Shown here piece by piece: positions 19,076 through 29,825 of a stretch of 64,000 nucleotides of DNA (position 1 is the stretch's first letter; each line of letters starts with the position of its first letter). A model generated the notes under the pieces. It had not been told where the DNA came from, searched no databases, and worked only from the letters and a program-made list of their open reading frames with translations. The DNA comes from Halomonas sp. HL-93 (GTDB lineage: Bacteria > Pseudomonadota > Gammaproteobacteria > Pseudomonadales > Halomonadaceae). The stretch covers positions 3,906,001 to 3,970,000 of the forward strand of contig NZ_LT593974.1 in the NCBI RefSeq assembly GCF_900086985.1, written 5' to 3'. Made by a program: the position numbers and the translations under genes.

Positions 19076-20590
19076 TTACGCCATAAATAACCGGTAAGCG
19101 GGATTATCACTTTCCCGCCAGTAGCGGTATCCAATGGTATCCAAATGCTCCGCGACGTGTGTGCGGTCACCGTTGGGGACTTGCATGCCAACCAGGACGC
19201 GGCCATAGGCGGCCCCGTGGTTACGATAATGAAACAACGAAATATTCCAGTCGTGAGGCAGCTGGGTAAGGAAGTTCATCAGCGCCCCTGGGCGCTCAGG
19301 AAACTCAAAGCGGTACAGCTCTTCTTCAAAATGTTCACTAGGGCGACCGCCACTCAAGTGACGAATATGCAACTTAGCCAACTCGTTATCAGTCAAGTCT
19401 TCAACCTGGTATCCCGCTTCTCGGAGCTTGTCGATAACCGCCTGGCGGTCTTCACCGCCGGGCTTTACCTGCACCCCGACAAAAATATGCGCTTCACTGT
19501 TGTCCGCATAGCGATAGCTAAATTCCGTTACCATGCGCTTGCCCAGCGTGCGGCAGAACTTTTTAAAGCTACCCGGTTTTTCGGCAATCGTCACCGCCAG
19601 GATAGCCTCACGCTGCTCACCAAGCTCGGTCCGCTCGGCAATATGCTGGAGACGGTCGAAGTTGGTGTTGGCCCCGGAATTGATACACAGCAGGGTTTCG
19701 CCTTCCGCGCCGGTTTGCTGAATATATTTTTTCAGCCCGGCCAACGATAGCGCGCCTGAAGTTTCCGCGACGGCACGGGTATCTTCAAAAATGTCTTTGA
19801 CCGCGGCGCACATTTCGTCGGCGGTGACGGTAATCACATCGTCGATAATGTCTTTCACCAGCGAGAAGGGCACTTCACCAATCTGCGCCACAGCGACACC
19901 TTCGGCAAAAACGCCCACCTGGTCCAGCACTACCCGCTCACCGGCTTCCAGTGCCGCCTTCAGGCAAGCACTATCCTCGGATTCGACGCCAATAACCTTG
20001 ATATCTGGGCGCAGGTACTTGACGTAAGCCGCAATACCGGCAATCAGGCCACCGCCGCCCACTGGCACAAAAATAGCGTCGAGACGCCCCGCCTGCTGGC
20101 GCAGGATTTCCACCGCGATGGTGCCTTGGCCGGCAACCACATCGATGTCATCGAAGGGCGGAATATAGGTGTAGCCGTGCTCCTTGATGAGTTCCTGGGC
20201 ATGCTCGGCGGCGGCTGCAAAGGCATCCCCCTTTAGCACCACCTTGGCGCCCCGGGCACGCACCGCCTGCACTTTAATTTCAGGGGTAATGCGCGGCATC
20301 ACAATGACCGCTTTTACGCCCATCAATTTGGCGGCCATGGCAAGCCCCTGAGCATGATTGCCCGCAGAGGCGGCAATCACGCCTTTGGCTTTTTGTTCTT
20401 CGCTGAGCTGGGCCATTTTATTGTAGGCCCCGCGGATCTTGAACGAGAAAACCGGCTGTAGGTCTTCGCGCTTGATTAAAATCTGGTTATTGAAACGACG
20501 CGACAAAAAGGGAGCAGGCGAAATGGGGGTCTCACAAGCGGCCTCGTAAACGTGGGCCTGGAGGATCTTTTTGACGGTAGCTTCAAGCAT
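19076..20590 (-). CDS. ilvA: Threonine ammonia-lyase, biosynthetic
   Basis: PLP enzyme deaminating L-threonine to 2-oxobutanoate, first step of isoleucine synthesis (504 aa). Lys51 in FSFKIRGAYNK is the expected PLP lysine; SAGNHAQGLA, VPVGGGGLIAG and CINSGANTNFDRL bind the cofactor. Two C-terminal ACT-like domains (about 325-400 and 420-500: ILAVTIAEKPGSF, YRFEFPERPGALMNF) are those of the isoleucine-inhibited biosynthetic form. The ATG at 20590 is favoured over one eight codons upstream. It is divergent from rpiA, a common gammaproteobacterial pair. Confidence 0.96.
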   Translation of the reverse strand: MLEATVKKILQAHVYEAACETPISPAPFLSRRFNNQILIKREDLQPVFSFKIRGAYNKMAQLSEEQKAKGVIAASAGNHAQGLAMAAKLMGVKAVIVMPRITPEIKVQAVRARGAKVVLKGDAFAAAAEHAQELIKEHGYTYIPPFDDIDVVAGQGTIAVEILRQQAGRLDAIFVPVGGGGLIAGIAAYVKYLRPDIKVIGVESEDSACLKAALEAGERVVLDQVGVFAEGVAVAQIGEVPFSLVKDIIDDVITVTADEMCAAVKDIFEDTRAVAETSGALSLAGLKKYIQQTGAEGETLLCINSGANTNFDRLQHIAERTELGEQREAILAVTIAEKPGSFKKFCRTLGKRMVTEFSYRYADNSEAHIFVGVQVKPGGEDRQAVIDKLREAGYQVEDLTDNELAKLHIRHLSGGRPSEHFEEELYRFEFPERPGALMNFLTQLPHDWNISLFHYRNHGAAYGRVLVGMQVPNGDRTHVAEHLDTIGYRYWRESDNPAYRLFMA

Positions 20591-20685
20591 GCGGAGAATT
20601 CCAATGAAGAGCATAACCCTGACGGGCGTGGGGAAAACCCCTATTGGTAGCAGATTACGCCTTACGTCGTCCAGCGGCGTTTTGA

Positions 20686-20714
20686 TCGGCAGGCCGCGTT
20701 CGCGTCGTTATAAT
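20686..20714 (+). promoter_or_regulatory. Putative rpiA promoter
   Basis: A perfect TATAAT at 20709-20714 lies about 40 bp before the rpiA ATG. The matching -35, TCGGCA at 20686-20691 with 17-bp spacing, is weak, so only the -10 is well supported. Confidence 0.5.
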
Positions 20715-20752
20715 GAGCAGTGAGTCCAATGTTCCCAGCGAAAAGGCATACC

Positions 20753-21427
20753 ATGACCCAAGACGAACTCAAGGCCGCCGTCGCGGATAAAGCGATCAGT
20801 GAAATTGAACCCTGGCTAGAGAAAGATACCGTGCTGGGCATCGGCACCGGCTCGACAGCCAATCTGTTTATCGATCGACTCAAGCCGCTCCGGGATCAAT
20901 TCAAGGGCGCGGTGGCGAGCTCAGAGGCCAGCGCCCAACGCTTGTCGGCGCTGGGCATCGAGGTATTCGAGCTTAATAGTGTGGGCACGATGCCCTTTTA
21001 TATCGACGGTGCTGACGAAGTGACCGCTCACTTACAGATGATCAAAGGCGGTGGGGCTGCACTCACTCGTGAAAAAATCGTGGCGGCCTGCGCAGAGCGT
21101 TTCATTTGCATTGCCGACCACTCTAAGTATGTCGCCCAGCTTGGCCATTTTCCGTTGCCGGTGGAAGTCATTCCCATGGCCCGCTCCTATGTTGCCCGCC
21201 AGCTTGTCACCCTGGGTGCCGAGCCAGTGTATCGACAAGGCGTGGTCACCGATAACGGCAACCAGATTATCGACTGCTATGAATTTATGATCGACGACCC
21301 TGTCGCCATGGAAGCTAAAATTAACGCCATCGTCGGTGTCGTCACTAATGGCTTATTTGCTGCCCGAGGGGCCGACATACTGTTATTAGGCAATCCAGAA
21401 GGCGTTGAACGGATCACGCTACGCTGA
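20753..21427 (+). CDS. rpiA: Ribose-5-phosphate isomerase A
   Basis: Interconverts ribose-5-phosphate and ribulose-5-phosphate in the pentose phosphate pathway (224 aa). Family motifs are [46 protein letters not shown] with the catalytic Asp/Glu, and GNQIIDC. AAGG six bases before the ATG at 20753 supports the start; an upstream frame extension lacks it. It is followed by a clear terminator. Confidence 0.97.
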   Translation: MTQDELKAAVADKAISEIEPWLEKDTVLGIGTGSTANLFIDRLKPLRDQFKGAVASSEASAQRLSALGIEVFELNSVGTMPFYIDGADEVTAHLQMIKGGGAALTREKIVAACAERFICIADHSKYVAQLGHFPLPVEVIPMARSYVARQLVTLGAEPVYRQGVVTDNGNQIIDCYEFMIDDPVAMEAKINAIVGVVTNGLFAARGADILLLGNPEGVERITLR

Positions 21428-21454
21428 CTGACACCGCCAGCTTTTAACTTTTCC

Positions 21455-21483
21455 AGGCCAGCTTTTACGCTGGCCTTTGTTTT
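21455..21483 (+). terminator. Rho-independent terminator after rpiA
   Basis: AGGCCAGC (21455-21462) pairs with GCTGGCCT (21469-21476) around TTTTAC, followed by TTGTTTT. Confidence 0.85.
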
Positions 21484-21708
21484 ATAGGGCAACGCGGATA
21501 AAAAACGGCGACTCTTCCTCCCCTCTTTCCCCCGCTCATCACTCGAGTATGAGTAAAAGCATGCTTTGCTTGTTAGCAATTCCATTACCCCGGCTATTGC
21601 GCGAATTGTAATTATAATTAAACATTAAGATACAAATTGTTTCAAAAACTAAAGCGCTGACTAAGCCCATATGCCGCAGGCGTCATCAGCCAATAAGGGA
21701 TAGGGAGC

Positions 21709-22689
21709 ATGATCATGGACAACGACGACAAGCATGTTCTGGTAACGGGGGGAGCGGGTTTTATTGGCTCTCATACAGTCGACCTGCTGTTAGCCAGCGG
21801 GTACTCGGTACGCGTACTGGATAATTTCTCAAGCGGTTGCGTTGCCAACCTTCCTCAACATGAACACCTGGAAATTGTTCAAGGCGATATTCGTTCCCGC
21901 GACGATGTCAGCACTGTGATGCTAGGCATCACTCACTGCCTGCATCTTGCCGCTCAGGTATCTGTTTCCCGCTCGGTTGAAGACCCTTACGACTCTGCCA
22001 CACATAACATCCTTGGGGCGCTTAACGTAATGCAAGCGGCGGCCCAGGCAAAGGTCACGAAGCTCGTTTATGCCTCTTCTGCTGCGGTGTACGGCACGCC
22101 TACACAACTGCCGCTTGGCGAAGAAACCCCTCTACAGCCCCTGTCACCTTACGGGCTGGAAAAATGGGTGGATGAGCGCTACGCAGACCTGTTAGCAAGT
22201 CTGCATCATTTACCCAGCTTGGGGCTGCGCTACTTTAACGTTTACGGCCCGCGCCAAGATCCCCACTCACCTTACGCCGGTGTCGTGGCACGCTTTATCG
22301 ATAGAATGCTCACCGATCAAGCCCCCGTCGTTTTTGGCGATGGTAGCCAATCGCGCGATTTTATTTACGTCGGCGATGTGGCCCGCGCCAACCTTACTGC
22401 GCTGTTCAGCGCGCAATGCGGTATTTGCAACGTCGCGACAGGCCAGCGGATTGATCTGCTTGAACTAATCGACCTGTTGACCCAATTAACCGGCTGCCCC
22501 TTACCCACTAAGCACCTGCCCGCAAAGGCGGAAGACATCCACCATTCTTATGGGGACCCTCAGCGCTTAGCCGATTGGTTATCACTCACCCCGCAATGGA
22601 CGCTGCGCGAAGGGCTGAGCGAACTAATTCATGACTACCGTCAAACCATGCTCCGTCACACGCCCCCCCCGCTGATAATGAACGCCTGA
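21709..22689 (+). CDS. NAD-dependent UDP-sugar epimerase heading the pel operon (PelX-like)
   Basis: 326-aa short-chain dehydrogenase of the extended GalE/WbpP type. [20 protein letters not shown] is the NAD fold; Ser-Ser in YASSAAVYG and SPYGLEK supply the catalytic Ser and Yxxx[20 protein letters not shown] is the substrate loop. In Pseudomonas protegens a homologous gene, pelX, makes UDP-GalNAc for Pel by C4-epimerising UDP-GlcNAc; the same role is inferred from its place 44 bp before pelA. ATG at 21709 or 21715 both have purine-rich sites. An AT-rich 225-bp leader with TATAAT at 21613 precedes it. Confidence 0.88.
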   Translation: MIMDNDDKHVLVTGGAGFIGSHTVDLLLASGYSVRVLDNFSSGCVANLPQHEHLEIVQGDIRSRDDVSTVMLGITHCLHLAAQVSVSRSVEDPYDSATHNILGALNVMQAAAQAKVTKLVYASSAAVYGTPTQLPLGEETPLQPLSPYGLEKWVDERYADLLASLHHLPSLGLRYFNVYGPRQDPHSPYAGVVARFIDRMLTDQAPVVFGDGSQSRDFIYVGDVARANLTALFSAQCGICNVATGQRIDLLELIDLLTQLTGCPLPTKHLPAKAEDIHHSYGDPQRLADWLSLTPQWTLREGLSELIHDYRQTMLRHTPPPLIMNA

Positions 22690-22733
22690 TAAACGCGCCG
22701 GGTTCATGCGAACTTACCGATAAAGGTGATGCT

Positions 22734-25544
22734 GTGGCTACTTATCTCTTCCGCGGACTGCTGTTGGCACTAACCATGCTAAACAGTGGCCTGGTGCATG
22801 CGGCCACAACGCCTGACCCACCCAGCGTTGCGTTCTACTACGGTAATGACGCCCCCACCGAGCTGCTCTCACAATTCGACTGGATCGTGGTCGAAGCAGC
22901 CAATATTGATGGCGACCATTATCGCCAACTGGAACAGCACGGCGGACAGCTTTTCGCCTATGTAAGTATTGGTGAGCTCGATGCATGGCGGGAAACCAAT
23001 ACCCCCATTGCCGAAGAGGCACTGGTCACCCGTAACGATGCCTGGAATAGCCAGGTGGCCGACCTAACCGCCCCTGAGTGGCAGCAGTGGTTGATCGAGG
23101 AGCACGTTCGCCCGCTTTGGGACGCCGGCTATCGAGGCCTGTTTCTCGATACCCTGGATAGCTATCGCCTATTTGCGCCTGACGGAGACGCCGCTGGGCG
23201 CCAGCAGGATGCCCTGGTGGAGATCATTGCCCAGATCAAACGCCAATTTCCCGATATGCAGTTGATACTTAACCGTGGGTTTGAAGTCCTAGACCGCGTT
23301 CACGGCGATGTGGTTGGGGTGGCGGCTGAGTCACTCTATCGCGGCTGGAATCCTACCACTGAAGTCTTTGGGGCGGTGCCTGACGAAGATCAGACTTGGC
23401 TTTACAAACAGCTTGCCCGGGTCAGGGATGACTATCGACTGCCTGCGATTGCCATTGACTATGTCCCCGCCAATAACCGCTCGTTAGCGCGAGAAACCGC
23501 CCAGCGCATTCATGCCGAAGGATTTATTCCCTGGGTAAGCGTGCCGCATCTCAATCAAATGGGCGTCGGGCTAATCGAAGCCATGCCGCGACGGGTGTTG
23601 ATCCTGTTTGATAAAGCTAAAACGGAAGCTGGCGAGCTAGCCTACACCAACGCCCACCGCTATCTGGCGATGCCCCTGGAGTACCTAGGCTACGGGGCTG
23701 AGTATCGCGACGTTAACGACCCGCTACCCAACGATATCCTGCATGGCCGCTACGCTGGGGTGGTGACTTGGTTTGATGAGTCGCTGACCGGTGCATCGCA
23801 TTATGCGCCTTGGTTGCAACACCAGTTGGAAAACGGCCTGCGCGCAGCGATCGTGGGTGACCCTGGGGTGCCACTATCAGGCGCGCTAGGCAGTTTAATG
23901 GGCGTGCGCGAAGTCAGCGGTCTCGCGGCCGCCTCATTGACGCTGCTTAACCATGACGAACTGGTTGATTTTGAGGGTTTTTCTCACCCATCTCCCGCTC
24001 CTCAAACCAGCTACCAAATACTCGACAGCACCATCACGTCGCACCTTACATTAAGCGATAAACGGCAGCGGCGCTTTTCACCCATCCTCACCGGCCATTG
24101 GGGGGGGCTTGCAAGCTACCCGTGGATTTTCGAGCAGGCAAGTGAAACGCAAATGCGCTGGAACCTTGATCCCTTTGCGTTTTTACAGCGCGCCTTAGCA
24201 CTACCTGAAATGCCGATTCCCGATGCCACCACCGAAAATGGTGCCCGCTATTGGATGACCCAAATCGACGGCGATGCCTTTGTCAGCCGCGCTGATCTGC
24301 CCGGCACACCCTTCACCGGCGAACTGATGCTGTCGGATATTTTAAGACGCTACCAGGTGCCCACTACGGTATCGATTATTGAAGGCGAGATAGGCCCCGA
24401 AGGCCTCTATCCCCAGCATCGCGCGACGCTGGAGCCTTTGGCACGACGTATTTTCAGCCTCCCCTGGGTCGAGGTGGCAACGCATACCTTTAGCCATCCT
24501 TTCGAGTGGGAAAGCCTTCGGGAAGACGACTTCGCAGGTCAAGGCCAAACCCTTGCCAAGTTCAATTACAACCTGCCGATTCCCAATTATCGCTTCTCAT
24601 TGCGGCGTGAAATCGAAGGTTCCAGTGACTATATCAACCGCGAACTGGCACCCGCCAATAAGCCGGTCAACGTAGTTCTGTGGACAGGTAACGCACTGCC
24701 GCCTGAAAAAGCCTTGGCAATTGCTGATGAACTGGGGCTACGCAATCTAAACGGCGGTAACACAAGCGTTACCCATAGCAACCCGACCATGACCAACGTA
24801 TCGCCCATGCTGCGCCCGCAAGGCCAATACCTCCAGGTTTACGCCCCACAGATTAATGAAAATGTGTATACCAACAACATGTTAGGTCCTCTGTGGGGCT
24901 ACCGACGGGCAATCGAGACCTATCAGCTCACCGACCAACCGCGCCGCTTAAAGCCCATCGATGTTTACTACCACTTCTACTCCGCCGCAAGCCCCGGCGC
25001 GCTACGTGCCCTCCATCAGGTGTATGAGTATGTACTCACCCAGGAAACATTGCCGCTGTATGCCAGTGCCTGGAGCGATGTGGCCACCCAGTGGTACCAC
25101 ACCGGTATCGCTAAACGGTTAGACGGCGGTTGGCAGATCAAAGGGGCTGACCACATGCGCACCCTACGACTCCCCACCGTCATGGGCTGGCCTGATCTTG
25201 AACGCTCTGACGGAGTTGCGGGCGTTCGCGACATCCCTGTGGGTCGCTATATCGCGCTCTCAGGCGAAGAGAATGCCACGCTTTACGTAACTTCCAGCCA
25301 ACCGCAAACGCCTCACTTGCGCTATGCCAACGGACGTATCACCGAGTGGCAGGCAAGCCCGACTGGGCAACTCAGCTTTAGTATTGCCGCCGAACAGGTA
25401 CCGTTAAAGGTTGAGCTTGGCGCCACTCAAAACTGCCAGGTTTCGGCCCCCGGGGCACGCATTGATCAGCGGGGTAACGCTACCCTGCTCGCCTTTGACC
25501 ACGCTCGCGCTGAGCGGATCGAGGTGCGCTGTGCAACACGCTAA
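22734..25544 (+). CDS. pelA: Pel polysaccharide deacetylase/hydrolase PelA
   Basis: 936-aa periplasmic enzyme that trims and partly deacetylates Pel before export. A signal peptide ends near residue 23 (LVHAA). The N-terminal TIM-barrel hydrolase has Glu199 in GVAAESLYRGW, a match in position to the catalytic Glu218 of P. aeruginosa PelA. The deacetylase domain carries Asp512 and Asp514 in TQIDGDAF and His584/His588 in THTFSHPF, matching D528/D530/H600/H604. The start is GTG with AAGG upstream. The length is close to the P. aeruginosa protein (948 aa), so the gene looks intact. Confidence 0.96.
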   Translation: MATYLFRGLLLALTMLNSGLVHAATTPDPPSVAFYYGNDAPTELLSQFDWIVVEAANIDGDHYRQLEQHGGQLFAYVSIGELDAWRETNTPIAEEALVTRNDAWNSQVADLTAPEWQQWLIEEHVRPLWDAGYRGLFLDTLDSYRLFAPDGDAAGRQQDALVEIIAQIKRQFPDMQLILNRGFEVLDRVHGDVVGVAAESLYRGWNPTTEVFGAVPDEDQTWLYKQLARVRDDYRLPAIAIDYVPANNRSLARETAQRIHAEGFIPWVSVPHLNQMGVGLIEAMPRRVLILFDKAKTEAGELAYTNAHRYLAMPLEYLGYGAEYRDVNDPLPNDILHGRYAGVVTWFDESLTGASHYAPWLQHQLENGLRAAIVGDPGVPLSGALGSLMGVREVSGLAAASLTLLNHDELVDFEGFSHPSPAPQTSYQILDSTITSHLTLSDKRQRRFSPILTGHWGGLASYPWIFEQASETQMRWNLDPFAFLQRALALPEMPIPDATTENGARYWMTQIDGDAFVSRADLPGTPFTGELMLSDILRRYQVPTTVSIIEGEIGPEGLYPQHRATLEPLARRIFSLPWVEVATHTFSHPFEWESLREDDFAGQGQTLAKFNYNLPIPNYRFSLRREIEGSSDYINRELAPANKPVNVVLWTGNALPPEKALAIADELGLRNLNGGNTSVTHSNPTMTNVSPMLRPQGQYLQVYAPQINENVYTNNMLGPLWGYRRAIETYQLTDQPRRLKPIDVYYHFYSAASPGALRALHQVYEYVLTQETLPLYASAWSDVATQWYHTGIAKRLDGGWQIKGADHMRTLRLPTVMGWPDLERSDGVAGVRDIPVGRYIALSGEENATLYVTSSQPQTPHLRYANGRITEWQASPTGQLSFSIAAEQVPLKVELGATQNCQVSAPGARIDQRGNATLLAFDHARAERIEVRCATR

Positions 25545-28500
25545 GCCTAAAGTCACTACCGACATGCTGCGCCAACGGCGCTTAATCCGCCCGTTAACCC
25601 TGCGTCTGGTGGCCTTGGCCATTGCCCTGATGCTGGTCTTGCTGTTTCCCGCCCACCATCTGCTGACGCTTGAGAACAGCGACAGCATGCCGAGTCGAAT
25701 TTCACTGCTCTACTCCCAGGCGCTGCTAAATACCAACCCTGATAACGTAGAGCTTCGCGTCAACCTGGCAAGCAAGCTGCTTAAAGTGGGCGACGCCCCG
25801 CTTGCCCGTACCATCCTGTTGCCGCTACAAGACACAGACGATGTAGCAATTCAGTGGCTGCGCCTATCCATTGAGTGGCAGTTGCTGGCGGCGGTCACGG
25901 CAGAACAGCCAGACCGGCAACAAGCCGCTCAATACTTTCAGACAATCCTAGAGGCTTTTCAGGCCAACACCCATCTTCCTGCTGAGTATCTGGAACGTAT
26001 GGCTGATTATTGGCTGGCTATTGAGCATCCTTCGCAGGCGGCCATGCTTTACGAGCGCCTTGCTGACCAGCAGGTCGATCGACAATATCATTGGTTATCA
26101 CTGGCCGGTTACTGGTGGCTGCGTGCTGGCCATCCAGAGCGCTCGGCCGCCGCCTGGCATCGTGCGTATCGGGTTGCTGAAACACCCCGCTTAACGCTGG
26201 GCTGGCTTTCCTGGCTGATTGCCCCAGCGCATGCCCAACAAAATGACGATAGCGCTGAATCACCGCGTCGCACGGCTGCGCTTGAGGCTCTGCGCTCCGC
26301 CCAACAGAGTCAGCAGGATGAAGGGGTCGAGTATGCCCGCGAGTATTTGGCGGCATTTCCCAACGACCGCGAACTGCTCGACTTAGGTGTCCGCTTAGCG
26401 CTTGCCCATGATCAGCCGCAGCAAGCGCTTGACTGGTCACAGCGACTGATCGACCAACAACCTGATACAGCTAACTTAGAGCGTCACTTGAGCATTGCGC
26501 TGGGCCTCAACGATCAAGCCAGCGCCATGAAGTCGCTTGAGCAACTGCGCCGCCAGCATCCAAACAATCTCGATTACCTTGAGCAGCTCACCCAAACGCA
26601 ACAGTGGTCCGGCGATGCCCCAGGGGCCCTGAAGAATGCTGAGCAACTCGCGCGCCAAACAGACAAGGAAAGCCATAATCGGTGGGTTATCGCGCTGGCT
26701 CTCAGTGTCCGTGAGCGTCCTGCCGCCATTCGTGCCCTGAGCCGGTTGGAACGAAAGCGTCAGCTGACGTTGGAAGATCGCCGCTTATGGGCTGATTTGC
26801 TTGAACAATTGGGCGACCCCGATGCCGCCATCGAGCATATACAAGCCTGGCAGGCGGCCGGCATTCGTGATGAAGCGTTAGGCATTCGCCTAGCCACCTG
26901 GCTTGAACAAACCGGACGTCTGGATGAAGCCACTGAAAGCTGGGCGGCACTCAATGCCCGCTATGGGGCACGGCCTGAATTTATTCAGGCACAACAACAG
27001 CTAATGAGCCAAAACTGGCAGTTGGATAGCGCCTTGCAACTACTCGGCCAGCCCACGGACAGCGCCAACACCGACTCTGACCAACACCGTGCTGAGCTGG
27101 CTTGGCAGCTGGGTGACACCCAGGCCAGCATGGTCGCCTATAGTGCGCTGTTTGAGCAGGATGCTCTGGACGCCGAAGGCGCCTCGCGACTCATCCAGGC
27201 CGCCGCCGATAACGATAACCTCAACCTCGCCATGCGGGTGACCGAGCATCGCTGGTCCCAGGCGCGTGACGGCGACGCGCTAATTCAAATGCTCTATTTA
27301 GCTCAGCGCGACCGTCAGCCAGCCTTGACTCAATCGCTATTAGCAATGGCAGAGCAAGCGCCTGAAACATTTGAGCCATCCGCCGATTATTGGGCTGCGC
27401 TAGCGCAGCAAGCACTGCTTCAACGAGCACCCGATGAGGCCGTCGAGGCTTACCAAAAAGCCCTTGCGCGCTCACCCCAGGACCCTGGCCTGCGCGCCGG
27501 CATGCTGTATGCGTTAATCGCCTCAGGTGATGAAGAAGAACTGCGTGGACGCATAACAGAGTGGCAGGATCAAGCCGCTCAAACCCCCGCCATGATGAGC
27601 GCCATAGCCGATGCACAGCGATTTTTAGGCAATCTTGACCAAGCACTTGTGTGGTATGCCTTAGCGGGCGACGCAGGCGTGCTGGATGCATGGCAGCAGC
27701 TTTACCATGCCGATGCCCTGAGCCAGAGCGGTGAAGAAGCACTGGCGTTTAACATGCGCTTGGCCGCCTTCGCCGAGCTTTCGCCATCGTTTACCTCAGC
27801 GCTAGAGGCTCCCCTGAGCGAGGCGCAACGCCGCGACCATACCCAGGCGATGGCACTAGTGGCCAAACGGCATGGCCCCGATAGCGTGCGCAGCTGGTAT
27901 GGCCAACTCGTGACCAATGCCTTGGCTGAAAAGCCCATTCAGGCCAGCGACAGTGAATGGCTGTTCGATGCGCACATGGCCATGCAACAGCCCATTCACG
28001 CCCGTTATTTGCTACTCCGCGCCCAGTCACAGGGGCATGTCAGCCCCGCCTGGCAAACGCTGGCTGTGGCCTTAGCAAAGAATGATCGCGACACTCTGGC
28101 ACAACTGCTGGATAGCGATGCCGGGCGCGAACTTTCGGCCACCGATCGCTTGGCGATTATGCGCCAGCTCGACCGCCGTCAAACCGCCCGCACACTCGCC
28201 AAACGGCTCACCGCCGAGGGCATGGACCGACGGCATGATATCGTTGAACTGGCGGCCGATATGCCCCACCGGCTGGCCACTTCCGCTGAATATCAGCGCC
28301 TGGGCGAGCTGGATATCACCTCGCAGGAAGCGCTATACCAGGTGAGCGGAGAGCGTTTTTGGGGCCAGCTTACGCTGGTGCAACGTCAGCTTGACGCCCA
28401 GGACGAGATTGCCGATAGCCAAGGCGTCACCGATGAACAAGACACCGAATTGACACTAGGTTTTAACGGCACACGACTTGATACCACTCTTACGCTGGGC

Positions 28501-29199
28501 CAATTACACACAGAGCGCCACAACCGGCTTTACGCTGGTGCGTCGCAACGCTGGCAGGCAACCTCACGTTTGGCGGGCACGCTGTACGGTGAAGTTAGTC
28601 ATGTATCCGACATTAACGACACCCTGCGGCTGCTCGCCGTCGAAGACCGAGTCGGCGCTCAGTTGGAATGGACTCCCACCGCCCGAGATACCCTCACTCT
28701 AGAGGCTAGCCACGTGAGTCTACGCAGCCGCGAAACGCGCGATTCCCTCGGCGATGGCTATCGGGTGGACGCCGAGTTGCGTCATGCATTGCTGAAAGGA
28801 GCCACCCGTCAGTTGGATCTAAGCGTGTTAGCAAATCATGCCGACTATTCCATCGACCAACTGCCTGATGATATCCGCCAGCGGCTGCCAGCCACTTTTC
28901 AAACCGATGACCTACTCACCGATCAATCGAGCTTTGTTGGCGTCGGCGTTGCTCTGCGCCGCGGCGACCCTGCCAGCACCGCGCCTTTATTGGCGTCGCC
29001 GAGTTTCGAGCTGGCGTTGGAAGCGGGTTATCAGCTACCCGAAAACGATATTGGTCTCAACGCACGTTTTGCCCTGGGTAGCCGGCTTTTCGGCAACGAT
29101 TCACTCAGTCTGAGCGTAGAAGCTGACCAAGGGTCGGGGAATGATGGCGACACCAACCTCGGCGTTTCACTGACGTATCAATACTTCCTGGGGCACTGA
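25531..29199 (+). CDS. pelB: Pel export outer-membrane porin / TPR scaffold PelB
   Basis: 1222-aa protein, near the 1193 aa of P. aeruginosa PelB. A single N-terminal membrane helix (RLVALAIALMLVLLFPAHH) anchors a very long TPR superhelix of Ala/Leu/Gln-rich repeats, followed from about residue 950 by alternating strands of an outer-membrane beta-barrel ending SLTYQYFLGH. PelB guides Pel through the periplasm and out, and binds PelA. The GTG at 25531 has GAGG six bases before it and overlaps the pelA stop by 14 bp; the longer frame from 25411 would overlap far more. An ATG at 25564 is an alternative. Confidence 0.94.
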   Translation: MQHAKPKVTTDMLRQRRLIRPLTLRLVALAIALMLVLLFPAHHLLTLENSDSMPSRISLLYSQALLNTNPDNVELRVNLASKLLKVGDAPLARTILLPLQDTDDVAIQWLRLSIEWQLLAAVTAEQPDRQQAAQYFQTILEAFQANTHLPAEYLERMADYWLAIEHPSQAAMLYERLADQQVDRQYHWLSLAGYWWLRAGHPERSAAAWHRAYRVAETPRLTLGWLSWLIAPAHAQQNDDSAESPRRTAALEALRSAQQSQQDEGVEYAREYLAAFPNDRELLDLGVRLALAHDQPQQALDWSQRLIDQQPDTANLERHLSIALGLNDQASAMKSLEQLRRQHPNNLDYLEQLTQTQQWSGDAPGALKNAEQLARQTDKESHNRWVIALALSVRERPAAIRALSRLERKRQLTLEDRRLWADLLEQLGDPDAAIEHIQAWQAAGIRDEALGIRLATWLEQTGRLDEATESWAALNARYGARPEFIQAQQQLMSQNWQLDSALQLLGQPTDSANTDSDQHRAELAWQLGDTQASMVAYSALFEQDALDAEGASRLIQAAADNDNLNLAMRVTEHRWSQARDGDALIQMLYLAQRDRQPALTQSLLAMAEQAPETFEPSADYWAALAQQALLQRAPDEAVEAYQKALARSPQDPGLRAGMLYALIASGDEEELRGRITEWQDQAAQTPAMMSAIADAQRFLGNLDQALVWYALAGDAGVLDAWQQLYHADALSQSGEEALAFNMRLAAFAELSPSFTSALEAPLSEAQRRDHTQAMALVAKRHGPDSVRSWYGQLVTNALAEKPIQASDSEWLFDAHMAMQQPIHARYLLLRAQSQGHVSPAWQTLAVALAKNDRDTLAQLLDSDAGRELSATDRLAIMRQLDRRQTARTLAKRLTAEGMDRRHDIVELAADMPHRLATSAEYQRLGELDITSQEALYQVSGERFWGQLTLVQRQLDAQDEIADSQGVTDEQDTELTLGFNGTRLDTTLTLGQLHTERHNRLYAGASQRWQATSRLAGTLYGEVSHVSDINDTLRLLAVEDRVGAQLEWTPTARDTLTLEASHVSLRSRETRDSLGDGYRVDAELRHALLKGATRQLDLSVLANHADYSIDQLPDDIRQRLPATFQTDDLLTDQSSFVGVGVALRRGDPASTAPLLASPSFELALEAGYQLPENDIGLNARFALGSRLFGNDSLSLSVEADQGSGNDGDTNLGVSLTYQYFLGH

Positions 29200-29281
29200 C
29201 GATGTCACAGGCAACCCAACGGCCACGCCGTTACCCCTACCACTGCTTGAGGCGCCGACCTAGCGCCCTGGAGATACCGCG

Positions 29282-29818
29282 ATGCGTATTATTCGATTAA
29301 GGCCGTTGGTACAGCTGGTGCTGCTCGGCGTGTTAATGCTAACTGGCTGCGCGGTCACGGATGTTCACCGCACAGAACCGCTAAGCCGCCAAGCGCAATG
29401 GGCTTTACTGCCTATCGCCAATCATTCCGAAACGCCGCTGGCAGGACAGAAGGCGGAAGCCAGCCTGCTGACGCTTTTGCATCAGCAAGGCATAAGCTCG
29501 CTAAGCCAAGCACCACGCCCAGCCCAGCAAAACTTATTAGCGCTGCCCAGTGAGCAGGACTATCAAACGGCGCTTGACTGGGCTCAGCAGCAAGGGGTTC
29601 GTTACGCGTTAACGGGCTCCGTGGATGAGTGGCAATACAAAGCCGGCTTGGATGGCGAACCCGCCATTGGCATCAGTTTGCGCGTGGTGGATGTTAATAC
29701 GGGAGATATTTTATGGAGCGCCAGCGGCGCACGCACTGGCTGGGGATTTAGTACCACCAGCGGCGTGGCGCAGAAACTGATGGCGGAGTTAGTCGACACC
29801 CTGCCCGTGCAGCAGTGA
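29282..29818 (+). CDS. pelC: Pel outer-membrane lipoprotein PelC
   Basis: 178-aa lipoprotein: basic start, hydrophobic stretch and lipobox LTGC with acylated Cys at about residue 23. In P. aeruginosa PelC forms a dodecameric ring on the periplasmic face of the outer membrane below the PelB pore. YALTGSVDEWQYKAGLDGEP and SLRVVDVNTGDILWSASGAR are strands of its fold. It lies 82 bp after pelB and 7 bp before pelD. Confidence 0.93.
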   Translation: MRIIRLRPLVQLVLLGVLMLTGCAVTDVHRTEPLSRQAQWALLPIANHSETPLAGQKAEASLLTLLHQQGISSLSQAPRPAQQNLLALPSEQDYQTALDWAQQQGVRYALTGSVDEWQYKAGLDGEPAIGISLRVVDVNTGDILWSASGARTGWGFSTTSGVAQKLMAELVDTLPVQQ

Positions 29819-29825
29819 GGCCACC